Shown: positions 34,224-43,490, numbered from the stretch's first letter. The stretch is 64,000 nucleotides of DNA from Flavobacterium sp. UBA6135 (GCF_002428305.1 NZ_DIVJ01000010.1:1-64000), one strand, 5' to 3'. Notes: a model not told the origin generated them from the sequence alone. Program-made: numbers and translations.

Positions 34224-36859
34224 TGATGAAAATAAAATTGTTGTGTTGTTTTATTCTAATTTCTTATTTTTCGGTTTCTCAAACAATCATAAGTGGAACA
34301 TTACTTAACGAAAACAATATGAGTATTACAGGTGCAAGTGTTACTATTAATAATATCGATACAGAAAACATTATTGCTTTTGGTATTTCTGATACTACTG
34401 GTAAATATGTTATTTCTTATATTAATGAAAATGAAAATGTTCAAATCAATGTCCGCTTAATAGGTTATGCTCAAATTTCTGAAACTATTAGTAATAAATC
34501 TCAAACCAAAAATTTTATTTTAAAAGAAAAGGCTTTAGAGTTAAAAGAGGTTACCGTAAAATCATCACCTATTACACAAAAAGGAGATACAATAAAATAT
34601 TCCGTAAGTTCTTTTTCAAAAGAACAAGACAGAAGTATTGGCGACGTTTTGAAAAGAATGCCAGGAATTGAAGTGCTTTCTAATGGTCAAATACTATATC
34701 AAGGCAAACCCATTAACAAATATTATATCGAAGGATTAGATTTATTGGAAGGTAAATACAATTTGGCAAATGACAATTTACCTTTTAAAGAAGTAACACA
34801 AGTTCAAATTTTAGAAAATCATCAACCTATAAAAGTACTAGATAGTTTAAAATTTTCTGACCAAGCTGCTATTAATATAAAACTCAAAAATACCTTTACA
34901 TTTACTGGCCAAGCGAAATTAGCTATGGGTCTTAGTCCTTTATTATGGGATGCAAATATTACACCAATGCTTTTTACAAAAAAAAAGCAAATGCTTACTA
35001 CCTATCAAACCAACAATACCGGAGACAATGTGGCATTACAACTTCAAAAACTAACCATTGAAGATGTAATTAATCAAACTGAAGGCAAGTCAGTAAAATC
35101 AGATTGGTTAGCCATTCAACAATTAGCAACTCCTAACTTTTCAGAAAAAAGATGGTTAAATAATTCAACCCATTTACTATCTGCAAACTATTTACATAAA
35201 CTTAAGAAAGAGTATGAATTACGTTTAAACACATCATATCTTAATGATTATCAACAACAAAATGGATATACCAACACTCAGTTTATTACACCAACTAATA
35301 CGATTACGTTGTTAGAGGAAAAACATAATCAATTTTTTTTTAATTCTTTTCAAACCAATTTAACCCTTCAAAAAAATGCAGCTAAAAACTATATCAAAAA
35401 CAGTTTAGAATTTCAAGGTTTTTGGGATAGTCAGAGAGGAAATATTCAGCTTAATAATGATAATTTAAAACAACAATTACAAAATGAATTTTTTAAAATT
35501 TCTAACACGCTAAATTCAATATTTCCGGTTGGAAAGCAATTGTTAACGCTAAGCTCTTACATCAGTTTTAATAAAACACCTCAATCACTAAAAGTAAATC
35601 CAGGACAATTTGAAGAAACTATAAACAACGGCAATCCATATCAAGAAATTATTCAAGAAATTGATTTGAACACATTTTATTCTAACAATTCATTTAGTTT
35701 TACTAAAGGTATAGATAGATTTTCTTTTGAACCAAAAGTTGGTCTCCAACTAGAAAATCAGCATTTAAATAGTCAAATAGTAATCTCTGAAACTACTATT
35801 TTAAACAATGTGTTTTCTAATGATTTAGAATGGATGCGATCTAAAATTTATTTTGAACTAAATACCCAATATAAAAAAAACAAATGGCGTTTAGAGCTAA
35901 TAACACCTATCAATCTAAATAATTATAAAATAAATGATAAGCCATTAATGCAAAATGAAAATTTAAGCAGAACAACTTTTGAACCAAAATTATTAGTGAT
36001 TTTCGACATAAATAACTTTTGGAAATTCAATACTTCAGCTGGTTTAAGTAATCAATTTGGTACAATAAACCAACTTCATTATGCTTATATTGTTCAAAAT
36101 TATAGAACCATACAGCGTATTAATGCACCATTACCTCAATTAAATAGCCAATTATTTACCGCCGGTATTTACTATAGAAATCCAGTAAAATCATTGTTTT
36201 GGAACATTATGTATATAAATGCAAAAAGCGAAAACAATCTCCTTTATCAAACACAAGTTTTACCAAATGGAGCAACAGAATTGCAAGCCATAAAGCAAGA
36301 TAATAGTAAAATTAGTCATACTATTTCAAGTAGAATAAGCAAGTATTTTAGTGATATAAAAACAAGTATTAGTTTTAATACTAGTTACAGATTGCAAAAC
36401 TTTGAACAAATTTTAAATAATAATTTAACAAACATAACAAATGAAAACTTGAATATTGGTAACAAAATCGAAACAGATATTACCAATTGGTTTGCTTTTG
36501 AATATCAAGCAAATTGGGTGTTTTCAAAAAGTAAAATTCAAAACCAATATAATCCTACGGTAACACAACAGAATCATTTGTTTAACTTTACTATTCTTCC
36601 AAAAGAAAATCAATTGTTATCAATAAAATCGGAATATATTAACAATGATCTATTTTCAGAACGATCAGAAAATTTATTTACAGACATCATCTATCGATAT
36701 ACCATCAAAAAAAGAAAAATTGATTTAGAATTCCAACTCAATAATTTATTCAATACCAATCGTTTTAGAACTATTAACATCAACGATTTTAGTTATGTAG
36801 AAACTAATTTTGATTTAAGACCTAGACAAATTATTTTTAAAATAAGATTCTCTCTTTAA
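34223..36859 (+). CDS. TonB-dependent-receptor-like outer membrane protein
   Basis: An 878-aa outer membrane protein. Signal peptide (MMKIKLLCCFILISYFSVSQ), then a CarboxypepD_reg-like domain (about residues 20-110), then a plug-like domain (about 115-220, with SIGDVLKRMPGIEVLSNGQI and GKPINKYYIEGLDLLEGKYN), then a beta-barrel to the C-terminus ending in R-F-S-L. The plug wording IGDVLKRMPGIEV and Y-I-E-G-L-D-L-L is typical of GLPGLI-associated receptors rather than of siderophore receptors. It could import or bind a protein or peptide; the four-cysteine protein encoded just upstream is a candidate. No TonB box is visible to me. Confidence 0.88.
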   Translation: MMKIKLLCCFILISYFSVSQTIISGTLLNENNMSITGASVTINNIDTENIIAFGISDTTGKYVISYINENENVQINVRLIGYAQISETISNKSQTKNFILKEKALELKEVTVKSSPITQKGDTIKYSVSSFSKEQDRSIGDVLKRMPGIEVLSNGQILYQGKPINKYYIEGLDLLEGKYNLANDNLPFKEVTQVQILENHQPIKVLDSLKFSDQAAINIKLKNTFTFTGQAKLAMGLSPLLWDANITPMLFTKKKQMLTTYQTNNTGDNVALQLQKLTIEDVINQTEGKSVKSDWLAIQQLATPNFSEKRWLNNSTHLLSANYLHKLKKEYELRLNTSYLNDYQQQNGYTNTQFITPTNTITLLEEKHNQFFFNSFQTNLTLQKNAAKNYIKNSLEFQGFWDSQRGNIQLNNDNLKQQLQNEFFKISNTLNSIFPVGKQLLTLSSYISFNKTPQSLKVNPGQFEETINNGNPYQEIIQEIDLNTFYSNNSFSFTKGIDRFSFEPKVGLQLENQHLNSQIVISETTILNNVFSNDLEWMRSKIYFELNTQYKKNKWRLELITPINLNNYKINDKPLMQNENLSRTTFEPKLLVIFDINNFWKFNTSAGLSNQFGTINQLHYAYIVQNYRTIQRINAPLPQLNSQLFTAGIYYRNPVKSLFWNIMYINAKSENNLLYQTQVLPNGATELQAIKQDNSKISHTISSRISKYFSDIKTSISFNTSYRLQNFEQILNNNLTNITNENLNIGNKIETDITNWFAFEYQANWVFSKSKIQNQYNPTVTQQNHLFNFTILPKENQLLSIKSEYINNDLFSERSENLFTDIIYRYTIKKRKIDLEFQLNNLFNTNRFRTININDFSYVETNFDLRPRQIIFKIRFSL

Positions 36860-36891
36860 AATATAGATTGAACTAAATCTAGCAAAACTTC

Positions 36892-37797
36892 TTAATCCTG
36901 CACAATAAAATCCTTCGGGTCCACTTTTTGAAATTCAGGTTGAATATTCACGTGGTTAATGTCGAATTTTTCATAAAGTACTTCTTCAATTTCGTGTAAT
37001 AAATCGTTGAACTCACTCATTTTTATGTCTGCTGCACAATCTAAATGGGCTTCTAAATGCAGTTCTTCTTCATTCAAATGCCACACATGAATGTGATGTA
37101 ATTTTCCAACTCCTTTGATTTGATGTACTTCTCTAACAATTTCTTTAATGTCAATTGTGTCTGGAGTGAAAAGCATCAACATTTTTGTAGATTTTATAAA
37201 TAAATCTGTTCCAACAATGATTAAGTATACAGCAATCAGTAAAGTCATTACACTATCCACCCAATAAATTTGATAGAATTTCATCAACAAACCACCAGTT
37301 AAAACTGCTACAGATGCCATCATATCGGTAAACAAATGCAAATAAGCCGACTTCATATTCAAATTATGAGCAGCATCTTTACGAAGTAATAAAACTGAAA
37401 ATCCGTTTACTAGAATTCCTAAAAGTGCCAACCAAATCACTAAAGTTGATTCAATGGGTTCAGGTTTAATTAATCTGAAAATGGCATGATAAATTAAAAT
37501 AAACGCCACAATAATTAAAGTTGCAGCATTGATAAACGCAGCAATTAATTCGGCTCGTTTATAGCCAAATGTATGACTTACAGAGGCTTTTCGTCGAGAT
37601 AATTTGTGAGCCACTAAACTGAAAATGAGCGACAACACGTCCGAAAAATTGTGCAACGCATCCGAAATTAAAGCCAAACTACCCGAAATAATGCCACCAA
37701 TCACTTGAGCAATTGTAATCAACGTATTGAGTAAAATGGATAAAATCAGATTTTTTCCGGTTACGTTGTGCTTGTGGATTTTTGGGTTGGTGGACAT
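36892..37797 (-). CDS. Cation diffusion facilitator (CDF) metal exporter
   Basis: A 301-aa inner membrane transporter with six helices. The metal site motifs are in helix 2 (SDALHNFSDV, H-x3-D) and helix 5 (LHLFTDMMAS, H-x3-D), and the short C-terminal cytosolic domain has the histidine-rich HHIHVWHLNEEELHLEAHLD. The His/Asp pattern in both helices indicates zinc or a similar divalent metal as substrate, exported in exchange for protons. Standing alone between a convergent receptor gene and rpiB, with a repeat (37814-37877) upstream, it appears monocistronic. Confidence 0.93.
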   Translation of the reverse strand: MSTNPKIHKHNVTGKNLILSILLNTLITIAQVIGGIISGSLALISDALHNFSDVLSLIFSLVAHKLSRRKASVSHTFGYKRAELIAAFINAATLIIVAFILIYHAIFRLIKPEPIESTLVIWLALLGILVNGFSVLLLRKDAAHNLNMKSAYLHLFTDMMASVAVLTGGLLMKFYQIYWVDSVMTLLIAVYLIIVGTDLFIKSTKMLMLFTPDTIDIKEIVREVHQIKGVGKLHHIHVWHLNEEELHLEAHLDCAADIKMSEFNDLLHEIEEVLYEKFDINHVNIQPEFQKVDPKDFIVQD

Positions 37798-37813
37798 TTG
37801 GGCTTTTATTTTT

Positions 37814-37877
37814 AACCATTAAGGAAATGAGGTTCATTAAGTTTTATTTCTTAATGTCGCTTAATTCCTTAATGGTT
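37814..37877. repeat. Inverted repeat (MITE-like) between the CDF and rpiB genes
   Basis: Arms AACCATTAAGGAA (37814-37826) and TTCCTTAATGGTT (37865-37877), perfect over 13 bases, around an AT-rich centre that repeats the word ATTAAG. It looks like a flavobacterial intergenic element; it could also serve as a terminator. Confidence 0.6.
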
Positions 37878-37884
37878 TAAATTG

Positions 37885-38316
37885 TTACGAACAACTTATT
37901 TTATTCACTCGATTCTGATGTCTTCCGCCTTCAAAATCAGTTTTCAAGAAAGTATCAACTATTTCCACCGCTTGCGGAATCGAAGTAAATCGTGCCGGAA
38001 TACTAATGATATTCGCATCGTTATGTTGTCTGGCCAAAGCCGAAATTTCTTTTGTCCAACACAAAGCCGCTCTAATGCCTTGGTGTTTGTTGACTGTCAT
38101 AGCGATACCGTTTCCGCTGCCGCAAATAACAATGCCTAAATCTGCTTTTCCGGTTTCAACATCTGTCGCAACAGGGTGACCAAAATCGGGATAGTCAACG
38201 CTATCTGTTGAGTTGGTTCCGTGATTAATGACTTCATGACCTTGTTTTTCTAAAAATGCAACGATGGCTTTTTTATAATCCGGGCCAGCGTGATCGTTTC
38301 CAATTGAGATTTTCAT
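37885..38316 (-). CDS. rpiB: Ribose-5-phosphate isomerase B
   Basis: A 143-aa cytosolic isomerase that interconverts ribose-5-phosphate and ribulose-5-phosphate in the pentose phosphate pathway. The family motifs are intact: GNDHAGPDYK (phosphate binding, about residues 6-15), VICGSGNGIAMTVNK with the catalytic Cys in CGSGNG (about 64-78), IRAALCW, and RQHNDANIISIPAR (about 95-108). Length is typical. It lies on the minus strand behind a -7 box at 38345-38352, divergent from the DUF1905 gene. Confidence 0.97.
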   Translation of the reverse strand: MKISIGNDHAGPDYKKAIVAFLEKQGHEVINHGTNSTDSVDYPDFGHPVATDVETGKADLGIVICGSGNGIAMTVNKHQGIRAALCWTKEISALARQHNDANIISIPARFTSIPQAVEIVDTFLKTDFEGGRHQNRVNKISCS

Positions 38317-38344
38317 TTTAGTTGTGTTGTTATTTTTATCTTTA

Positions 38345-38352
38345 CAAAAATA
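38345..38352 (-). promoter_or_regulatory. Candidate -7 box of rpiB
   Basis: Minus strand TATTTTTG matches TAnnTTTG, 28 bases before the ATG at 38316. No strong -33. Confidence 0.4.
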
Positions 38353-38373
38353 ATCAAATTCAATCAGCTTAGG

Positions 38374-38892
38374 ATGAAATTTAACGGTCAGGTTTGTTCG
38401 TTTGATGATAATGCATTGTATTGGGAATTACACATCCCGATTCCGCCGGCTGTTTTTGAAAAATTAGTCAAAGAAGCGAAAGATAAACGCGTAGTTTGTA
38501 CTCTAAACGAAAATTTTTCTTTTCATTGTGCGATGTTGCCAAAAATCACTTTTCATTATATTTTATTGAATAGAGAAATCTCTAAAAAACTTAATTTGCA
38601 TTTGAATGATGATGTTAAAGTGGAATTAGTGAAAGACGAAAGCAAATACGGAATGCCTTTATCTGAGGAAATGGAAGAAGTTTTTTTCAGCGACCCCGAA
38701 GGAAGCGATTTGTTTCATCAACTCACACCCGGAAAACAGCGAACGTTAATCCATGTGGTGAATAAATACAAAAGTTCGCAACTGCGGATTGAAAAATCAT
38801 TCGTTATTCTAGAGCATTTGAAAAAACGAAAAGGTGTTTTGGATTTTAAAGGGTTGAATGAGTATTTTAAGAATTTTAAGAATAAATTTTAA
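38374..38892 (+). CDS. DUF1905 / YdeI (OmpD-associated-like) protein
   Basis: A 172-aa soluble protein. The N-terminal half is a DUF1905 domain (FDDNALYWELHIPIPPAVFE and ITFHYILLNREISKKLNLH), a small beta-barrel. The C-terminal half has the YdeI-like helices (FHQLTPGKQRTLIHVVNKYK, about residues 113-133, then LRIEKSFVILEHLKKRKGV). Family members are linked to peptide resistance in some reports; the function here is unknown. It is followed by 72 bases before the lycopene cyclase gene, which may be cotranscribed. Confidence 0.85.
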   Translation: MKFNGQVCSFDDNALYWELHIPIPPAVFEKLVKEAKDKRVVCTLNENFSFHCAMLPKITFHYILLNREISKKLNLHLNDDVKVELVKDESKYGMPLSEEMEEVFFSDPEGSDLFHQLTPGKQRTLIHVVNKYKSSQLRIEKSFVILEHLKKRKGVLDFKGLNEYFKNFKNKF

Positions 38893-38964
38893 TAGTGGCC
38901 ACAAATTCACGAATTCTACAAATTAGAAGAAATAATTCGTTAATTCGTGCCAAACAAAAATTAA

Positions 38965-40113
38965 ATGAAAAAATACGATTACATCATCCTAGGTTCCGGA
39001 TTATCCGGTTTGCTTACCGCTTATCGGATGGCTACTGATACTTGGTTTTATGATAAATCGATTTTAATTATCGACCAAAAAATCAAAAACCAAAACGACC
39101 GTACTTGGTGTTTTTGGGAAGAACCAAATGGCGAATTTGATTCCATCCTATCCAAAACCTGGGAAAAAGCATTCATAGGAAATCAGGATTTTCAACAATC
39201 GTTTGAAATGCATCCTTATTTGTATAAAATGATTAGAAGTAGTGATTTTTACAAATTGGTATTCGATAGTATTTCATCCAAATCTAATTTTACTTTAATA
39301 AATGATGAAATTTTTAGTTGGAAAACAATTGAAGATTCGGTTGAAGTTCAAGGAAAAAATCAAACCTATTCCGGTAGTTCTTTATTGAATAGTTTCTTCG
39401 ATGTCAATCCGCTTTTCAACCAAAAAAAGTATCCGTATTTAAAACAACACTTCATCGGTTGGTTTATCAAAACAAAAGCGGAAATTTTTGATGATTCTGA
39501 AGTGAAATTTATGGATTTTACGATTGAACAAGATGGAAATACGCGTTTTATGTATGTCTTACCAACATCTAAAACCGAAGCTTTGTTTGAATATACCTTG
39601 TTTTCAGAAGATTTATTAGAAATAACGGAATACGAAAAAGCCATTCAAAACTATCTTCAAAATCTGGGGATAACTGATTATGAAATTGTAGAAAAAGAAG
39701 CCGGAAACATTCCGATGACTTGTTTTCCGTTTCACAAACAAAATTCGGAACGCGTTTTATTTATTGGAACGGCCGGTGGTTGGACAAAAGCAAGCACGGG
39801 TTTTACTTTTTTCAACAGTAAAAAACAAACTGAAAAATTGGTTGAATTCTTAAAAACTAATCAAAACCTTTCAAAATTTCATCAAAAAAATCGTTACTGG
39901 TTTTACGATTTAATTTTGTTGGAAGTTTTACATCAAAACAATGAACTGGGAGCTCAACTTTTTGGAACACTTTTTAAAAAAAATTCCATTCAAAATATCT
40001 TTCAATTTTTAAATGAAGAAGGAACTATTTCCTCCGATTTAAAAGTAATGTTAACGTTACCAAAATGGCTTTTTATTAAGGCTACTTTTCGGGCTTTGTG
40101 GAAATTGGTGTAA
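38965..40113 (+). CDS. crtY: Lycopene beta-cyclase
   Basis: A 382-aa flavoenzyme of the lycopene cyclase family. The dinucleotide-binding motif YIILGSGLSGLLTAYRM is at the N-terminus, then IIDQK, and N-D-R-T-W-C-F-W-E-E (about residues 45-55), the hallmark of CrtY-type cyclases. Later MTCFPFHKQN, IGTAGGWTKASTGFTF (about 260-285) resembles the conserved G-x-A-G-G-x-x-x-x-S-T-G-Y loop. It would close the end rings of lycopene to beta-carotene, giving the yellow pigments (zeaxanthin type) common in flavobacteria. No other carotenoid gene lies in the window. Confidence 0.9.
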   Translation: MKKYDYIILGSGLSGLLTAYRMATDTWFYDKSILIIDQKIKNQNDRTWCFWEEPNGEFDSILSKTWEKAFIGNQDFQQSFEMHPYLYKMIRSSDFYKLVFDSISSKSNFTLINDEIFSWKTIEDSVEVQGKNQTYSGSSLLNSFFDVNPLFNQKKYPYLKQHFIGWFIKTKAEIFDDSEVKFMDFTIEQDGNTRFMYVLPTSKTEALFEYTLFSEDLLEITEYEKAIQNYLQNLGITDYEIVEKEAGNIPMTCFPFHKQNSERVLFIGTAGGWTKASTGFTFFNSKKQTEKLVEFLKTNQNLSKFHQKNRYWFYDLILLEVLHQNNELGAQLFGTLFKKNSIQNIFQFLNEEGTISSDLKVMLTLPKWLFIKATFRALWKLV

Positions 40114-40907
40114 CCGTTGTCGCTTGTCTGTTATCGGTTGACAGACAACGGATAACTGATAACAGACAACTTTTTAAACGTTAAATCTTTCCATTGTTAA
40201 CAGTATTTCATAATTGCTTGATATTCAGATAACATTAAATTAACATTAATTGTTAATAAATTCAGATAGAATTTTAGAAGTATTTTGAAGAAGTATGGAA
40301 ATTTTTTCTAATCAAAAATTGAAATGAATTAATCAACTTTTGTTTTGATTTTTTACTTTAAAATTATCAACTTTTTAAACTCGGTTTTCAACAGTTTTTC
40401 ACAACAAACTTATTAAAAATTTACACCAAAAAGTTGATGTTAACAACTGTTAATAAAAACTAAAAATTTCTTCATTTTGAGGATTTTATCTTTTTGTAAC
40501 CCTGTTAACAAGTCTGTATAACTTACTACAACTTTTAAAATCAAGTTTATCTAATAAAGTTATTGTACAAATGAACACACTATAATAACCATCATAAATT
40601 TTAAATTAATTTAATTTTTCTTTTTGTTGTATTTAATAAATGTTGAAAACTATTTAAATTTAGATGGAAGTGGGAAGTTGGGAGATGGAAGAAGTTTCAA
40701 GTTTAAGGTTTCAAGTTGTGTATTCTTTTTAATTTTAAATACCTTTTTACTTCTAGTTAGGAAATCCGTTTAAATCTGCGTTTAGCGAAGCTAATCCGTT
40801 TCATCCGAGTTCCATCTATTATATAGATTTCTTAAATTTTTTAAATCTGTGTTCTTTGATAATAAAAAAGTGAATTTTGTGTTTTTCGTGCTTTCTGTGA
40901 GAAATAA
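40114..40907. other. Gene-free AT-rich region with repeated TGTTAACA words and DnaA-box-like sites
   Basis: About 790 bases without a plausible gene. TGTTAACA occurs at 40195-40202, 40438-40445 and 40503-40510; TGTTAATAA at 40251-40259 and 40448-40456; TTTTCAACA at 40385-40393, TTTTTCACA at 40395-40403 and TTATCAACT at 40364-40372 (each two mismatches from TTATCCACA). The rightmost 200 bases hold eroded intergenic repeat words (TTTCAAGTTTAAGGTTTCAAG at about 40694-40714, and AATCCG/ATCTGTG phrases at 40766-40850). It could be a replication origin or only an eroded spacer. Confidence 0.4.
40124..40175 (+). terminator. Hairpin region after the lycopene cyclase gene
   Basis: Arms TTGTCTGTTATC (40124-40135) and GATAACAGACAA (40158-40169) followed by C and TTTTT. 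An alternative inner hairpin (40130-40156, GTTATC with GATAAC plus GTTG with CAAC) is also possible. The words recall a flavobacterial intergenic repeat. Confidence 0.6.
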
Positions 40908-41144
40908 CTATTCTACAATTCGTAAATGACTATCTAAATTATCCAAAATTCCTTTTACCACTTCCACATCATTTCGATGAACTTTTAATTTAATTCCGCC
41001 ATAAGCAATACTCGCAAAAGGATCTATTGAAACAATCGTTTCATTTTCAAAAAAGTAGTGAATACCTTCGTTTTCTAAAATAGTTTTTAAAACCGCAATT
41101 TCTGTGGGTAAATTAAAAACTGCAACGGTCACAAAGTCTTTCAT
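40908..41144 (-). CDS. DUF2007 family small protein
   Basis: A 78-aa soluble protein (start MKDFVTVAVFNLPTEIAVLK). It matches the DUF2007 putative signal-transducing family: a short ferredoxin-like fold with F-x-x-P-x-E-A-x-x-L-K-T-x-L-E-x-E-G-I near the start, FFENETIVSIDP in the middle and VHRNDVEVVKGILDNL at the end. Its function is unknown; some members sit near signalling genes. It is alone on the minus strand at the end of the gene-free region. Confidence 0.85.
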   Translation of the reverse strand: MKDFVTVAVFNLPTEIAVLKTILENEGIHYFFENETIVSIDPFASIAYGGIKLKVHRNDVEVVKGILDNLDSHLRIVE

Positions 41145-41253
41145 TTTTCAAATTTGCATAAAGATACAAAAGTTATATTTTCAATAAATCTGTATTTCAA
41201 ATTCCATTTTCTGCTATCTTATTCGTAATTTTCACCTTTATTAGAAAAGAATT

Positions 41254-43431
41254 ATGAGTAAGAAACCCAGAAAATTAGGTAAAAAAACTAAAGATTTTAC
41301 TGCACAGATATTTAAAATTCTGTCAAAAGAAACCAATAAATCATTCAATTACAAACAAATAGCTGCTATTTTAGAATTAGATGATACCAAAAGCAGAAAC
41401 GAAATTATAAGAGATTTAAAAATTTTAAAGTCTCAAGATAAAATTCACGAAGTAGAAGTTGGCAAATACCAAATGGTTTCCAAAGCCGAATATTACGAAG
41501 GAACCATCGATATGACTTCTCGAAAAACAGGCTATTTTATTTGTGATGAATTGGAAGAAGATGTGTTTATTCCGTTCATCAATTTGAATCATGCATTAGA
41601 TAATGATAAAGTTAAAGCCTATATCTACAACCGAAGAAGTTCTCGCCGACCGGAAGCTGAAGTGTTAGAAATTTTAGAACGAGCTAAAACCGAGTTTGTT
41701 GGTGTGATTGACATTCAAAAGAATTTTGCGTTTGTAACAACTGCGAATGCTAAAATGTACACCGATATTTTCATCCCAAAAAATAAAATTGGCGATGCCG
41801 AACACGGTGATGTAGTTTTAGTAAAAATGGAAGATTGGCCTGCAAAAGCAGATAGTCCGTTTGGTTCGGTTATTAAAGTATTAGGAAAACCGGGCGAACA
41901 CAATACAGAAATTCACGGAATTTTAGCCGAATATGGTTTGCCGTATGATTTCCCGATTGAAGTAGAAGCTTTTGCAAACAAAATTGATACTTCTGTAACC
42001 GAAGAAGAAATTGCCAAACGTCGCGATATGCGAAAAGCATTAACGTTTACGATTGACCCAAAAGATGCGAAAGATTTTGATGATGCATTGTCATTTGAAA
42101 AATTAGATAATGGAAATTATGAAATTGGAATTCACATTGCCGATGTTTCCCACTATTTGCAAGAAGGAACAATTTTAGATGACGAAGCATATAAACGAGC
42201 CACATCGGTTTATTTAGTGGATCGTGTTGTTCCGATGCTTCCGGAGGTGTTAAGCAACGACGCGTGTTCGCTGAATCCACACGAGGATAAATTTACGTTC
42301 TCTGCCGTTTTTGAAGTTTCGCCCAAAGCAGAAGTAGTCAATCAATGGTTTGGAAGAACAGTAATTTATTCTGATCAGCGTTTTTCGTATGAGGAAGCTC
42401 AGCACATCATCGAAACCAAAAAAGATATCATTCCGGCCGAAATTTCATTAACCGGAAATGATTATAAAACGCCTCAAAATATTGTTGAAGCCACATTGAA
42501 ATTGGATGAATTAGCTAAAATTCTTCGTCAAAAGCGAATGGCAAACGGAGCAATATCCTTTGATAAAGTGGAAGTTAAATTCAATTTGAATGAAAAAGCA
42601 GAACCGGTTGGAGTTTTCTTTAAAGTATCTAAAGATGCCAATCATTTAATTGAAGAATTTATGTTGTTGGCCAATAGAAAAGTGGCTGAATTTATCGGAA
42701 AACAAAAGAAAACTTTTGTTTACAGAATTCATGATGAACCAAATGAAGATAAATTAATCAATTTGCAAACGGTAATTTCGAAGTTTGGTTATAAAATTAA
42801 CTTCAAATCTAAACAAGATATTTCCAAATCGTTGAATACATTATTGAATGATGTAGTTGGAAAAAAAGAACAAAATTTAGTAGATACATTGACTATACGA
42901 AGTATGAGTAAAGCAGTTTATTCTACCGAAAATATTGGACATTACGGATTAGCATTTGATTATTATTCGCATTTTACATCGCCCATTCGTCGTTATCCGG
43001 ATGTGATGGTGCATCGTTTGTTGCAATATTATTTGGATGGAGGAAAATCGGTTTCGGCAGAATTGTATGAAGAAAAAAGTGCACATTCGTCTGATATGGA
43101 AAATTTAGCTGCCAAAGCTGAACGAGACAGCATCAAATACATGCAAGTAAAATACATGCAAGATCATAAAGATCAAGAATTTTTAGGTGTAATTTCCGGT
43201 GTAACCGAATGGGGAATTTATGTAGAAATCATCGAAAATAAATGTGAAGGAATGGTACGAATCCGTGAAATTAAAGATGATTATTATGTGTTTGATGAAA
43301 AACAATATGCGTTAGTAGGCGAAGTTTCTAAAAAAATTATACAATTAGGTGACGAAGTTTACGTTAAAGTAAAAAATGCCGATTTGGTTAAAAAACAATT
43401 GGATTTTCATTTTATTAGAAGGAAAGAGTAA
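41254..43431 (+). CDS. rnr: Ribonuclease R
   Basis: A 725-aa 3'-to-5' exoribonuclease that degrades structured RNA, cytosolic. It has an N-terminal winged-helix/basic region (about residues 1-70), cold-shock domains (about 70-230), the RNB catalytic domain (about 240-560), and a C-terminal S1 domain (about 635-720, FLGVISGVTEWGIYVEIIEN). The catalytic acid cluster is intact in TIDPKDAKDFDDALSFE (about 265-281), and SLNPHEDKFTFSAVF, FMLLANRKVAEF and SPIRRYPDVMVHRLLQYYL are all present. Length is typical. No obvious promoter box is visible upstream. Confidence 0.97.
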   Translation: MSKKPRKLGKKTKDFTAQIFKILSKETNKSFNYKQIAAILELDDTKSRNEIIRDLKILKSQDKIHEVEVGKYQMVSKAEYYEGTIDMTSRKTGYFICDELEEDVFIPFINLNHALDNDKVKAYIYNRRSSRRPEAEVLEILERAKTEFVGVIDIQKNFAFVTTANAKMYTDIFIPKNKIGDAEHGDVVLVKMEDWPAKADSPFGSVIKVLGKPGEHNTEIHGILAEYGLPYDFPIEVEAFANKIDTSVTEEEIAKRRDMRKALTFTIDPKDAKDFDDALSFEKLDNGNYEIGIHIADVSHYLQEGTILDDEAYKRATSVYLVDRVVPMLPEVLSNDACSLNPHEDKFTFSAVFEVSPKAEVVNQWFGRTVIYSDQRFSYEEAQHIIETKKDIIPAEISLTGNDYKTPQNIVEATLKLDELAKILRQKRMANGAISFDKVEVKFNLNEKAEPVGVFFKVSKDANHLIEEFMLLANRKVAEFIGKQKKTFVYRIHDEPNEDKLINLQTVISKFGYKINFKSKQDISKSLNTLLNDVVGKKEQNLVDTLTIRSMSKAVYSTENIGHYGLAFDYYSHFTSPIRRYPDVMVHRLLQYYLDGGKSVSAELYEEKSAHSSDMENLAAKAERDSIKYMQVKYMQDHKDQEFLGVISGVTEWGIYVEIIENKCEGMVRIREIKDDYYVFDEKQYALVGEVSKKIIQLGDEVYVKVKNADLVKKQLDFHFIRRKE

Positions 43432-43463
43432 GTGGTCAGTTGGCAGTTTTTAGTGATCAGTTT

Positions 43464-43490
43464 CCTGCAAGGTTTTTAAAACCTTGTAGG
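43464..43490. repeat. Intergenic palindromic repeat after rnr
   Basis: CCTGCAAGGTTTT (43464-43476) pairs with AAAACCTTGTAGG (43478-43490), 13 bp with one G-T pair and a one-base turn. This word is common in flavobacterial intergenic regions as I recall. It may also help end rnr transcripts, but the T-run that follows is weak. Confidence 0.55.

Noticed and set aside
37882..38139. Plus-strand ORF of 85 codons opposite rpiB
   Set aside because: It lies antisense to a fully conserved enzyme gene and has no family features; it is a shadow frame.
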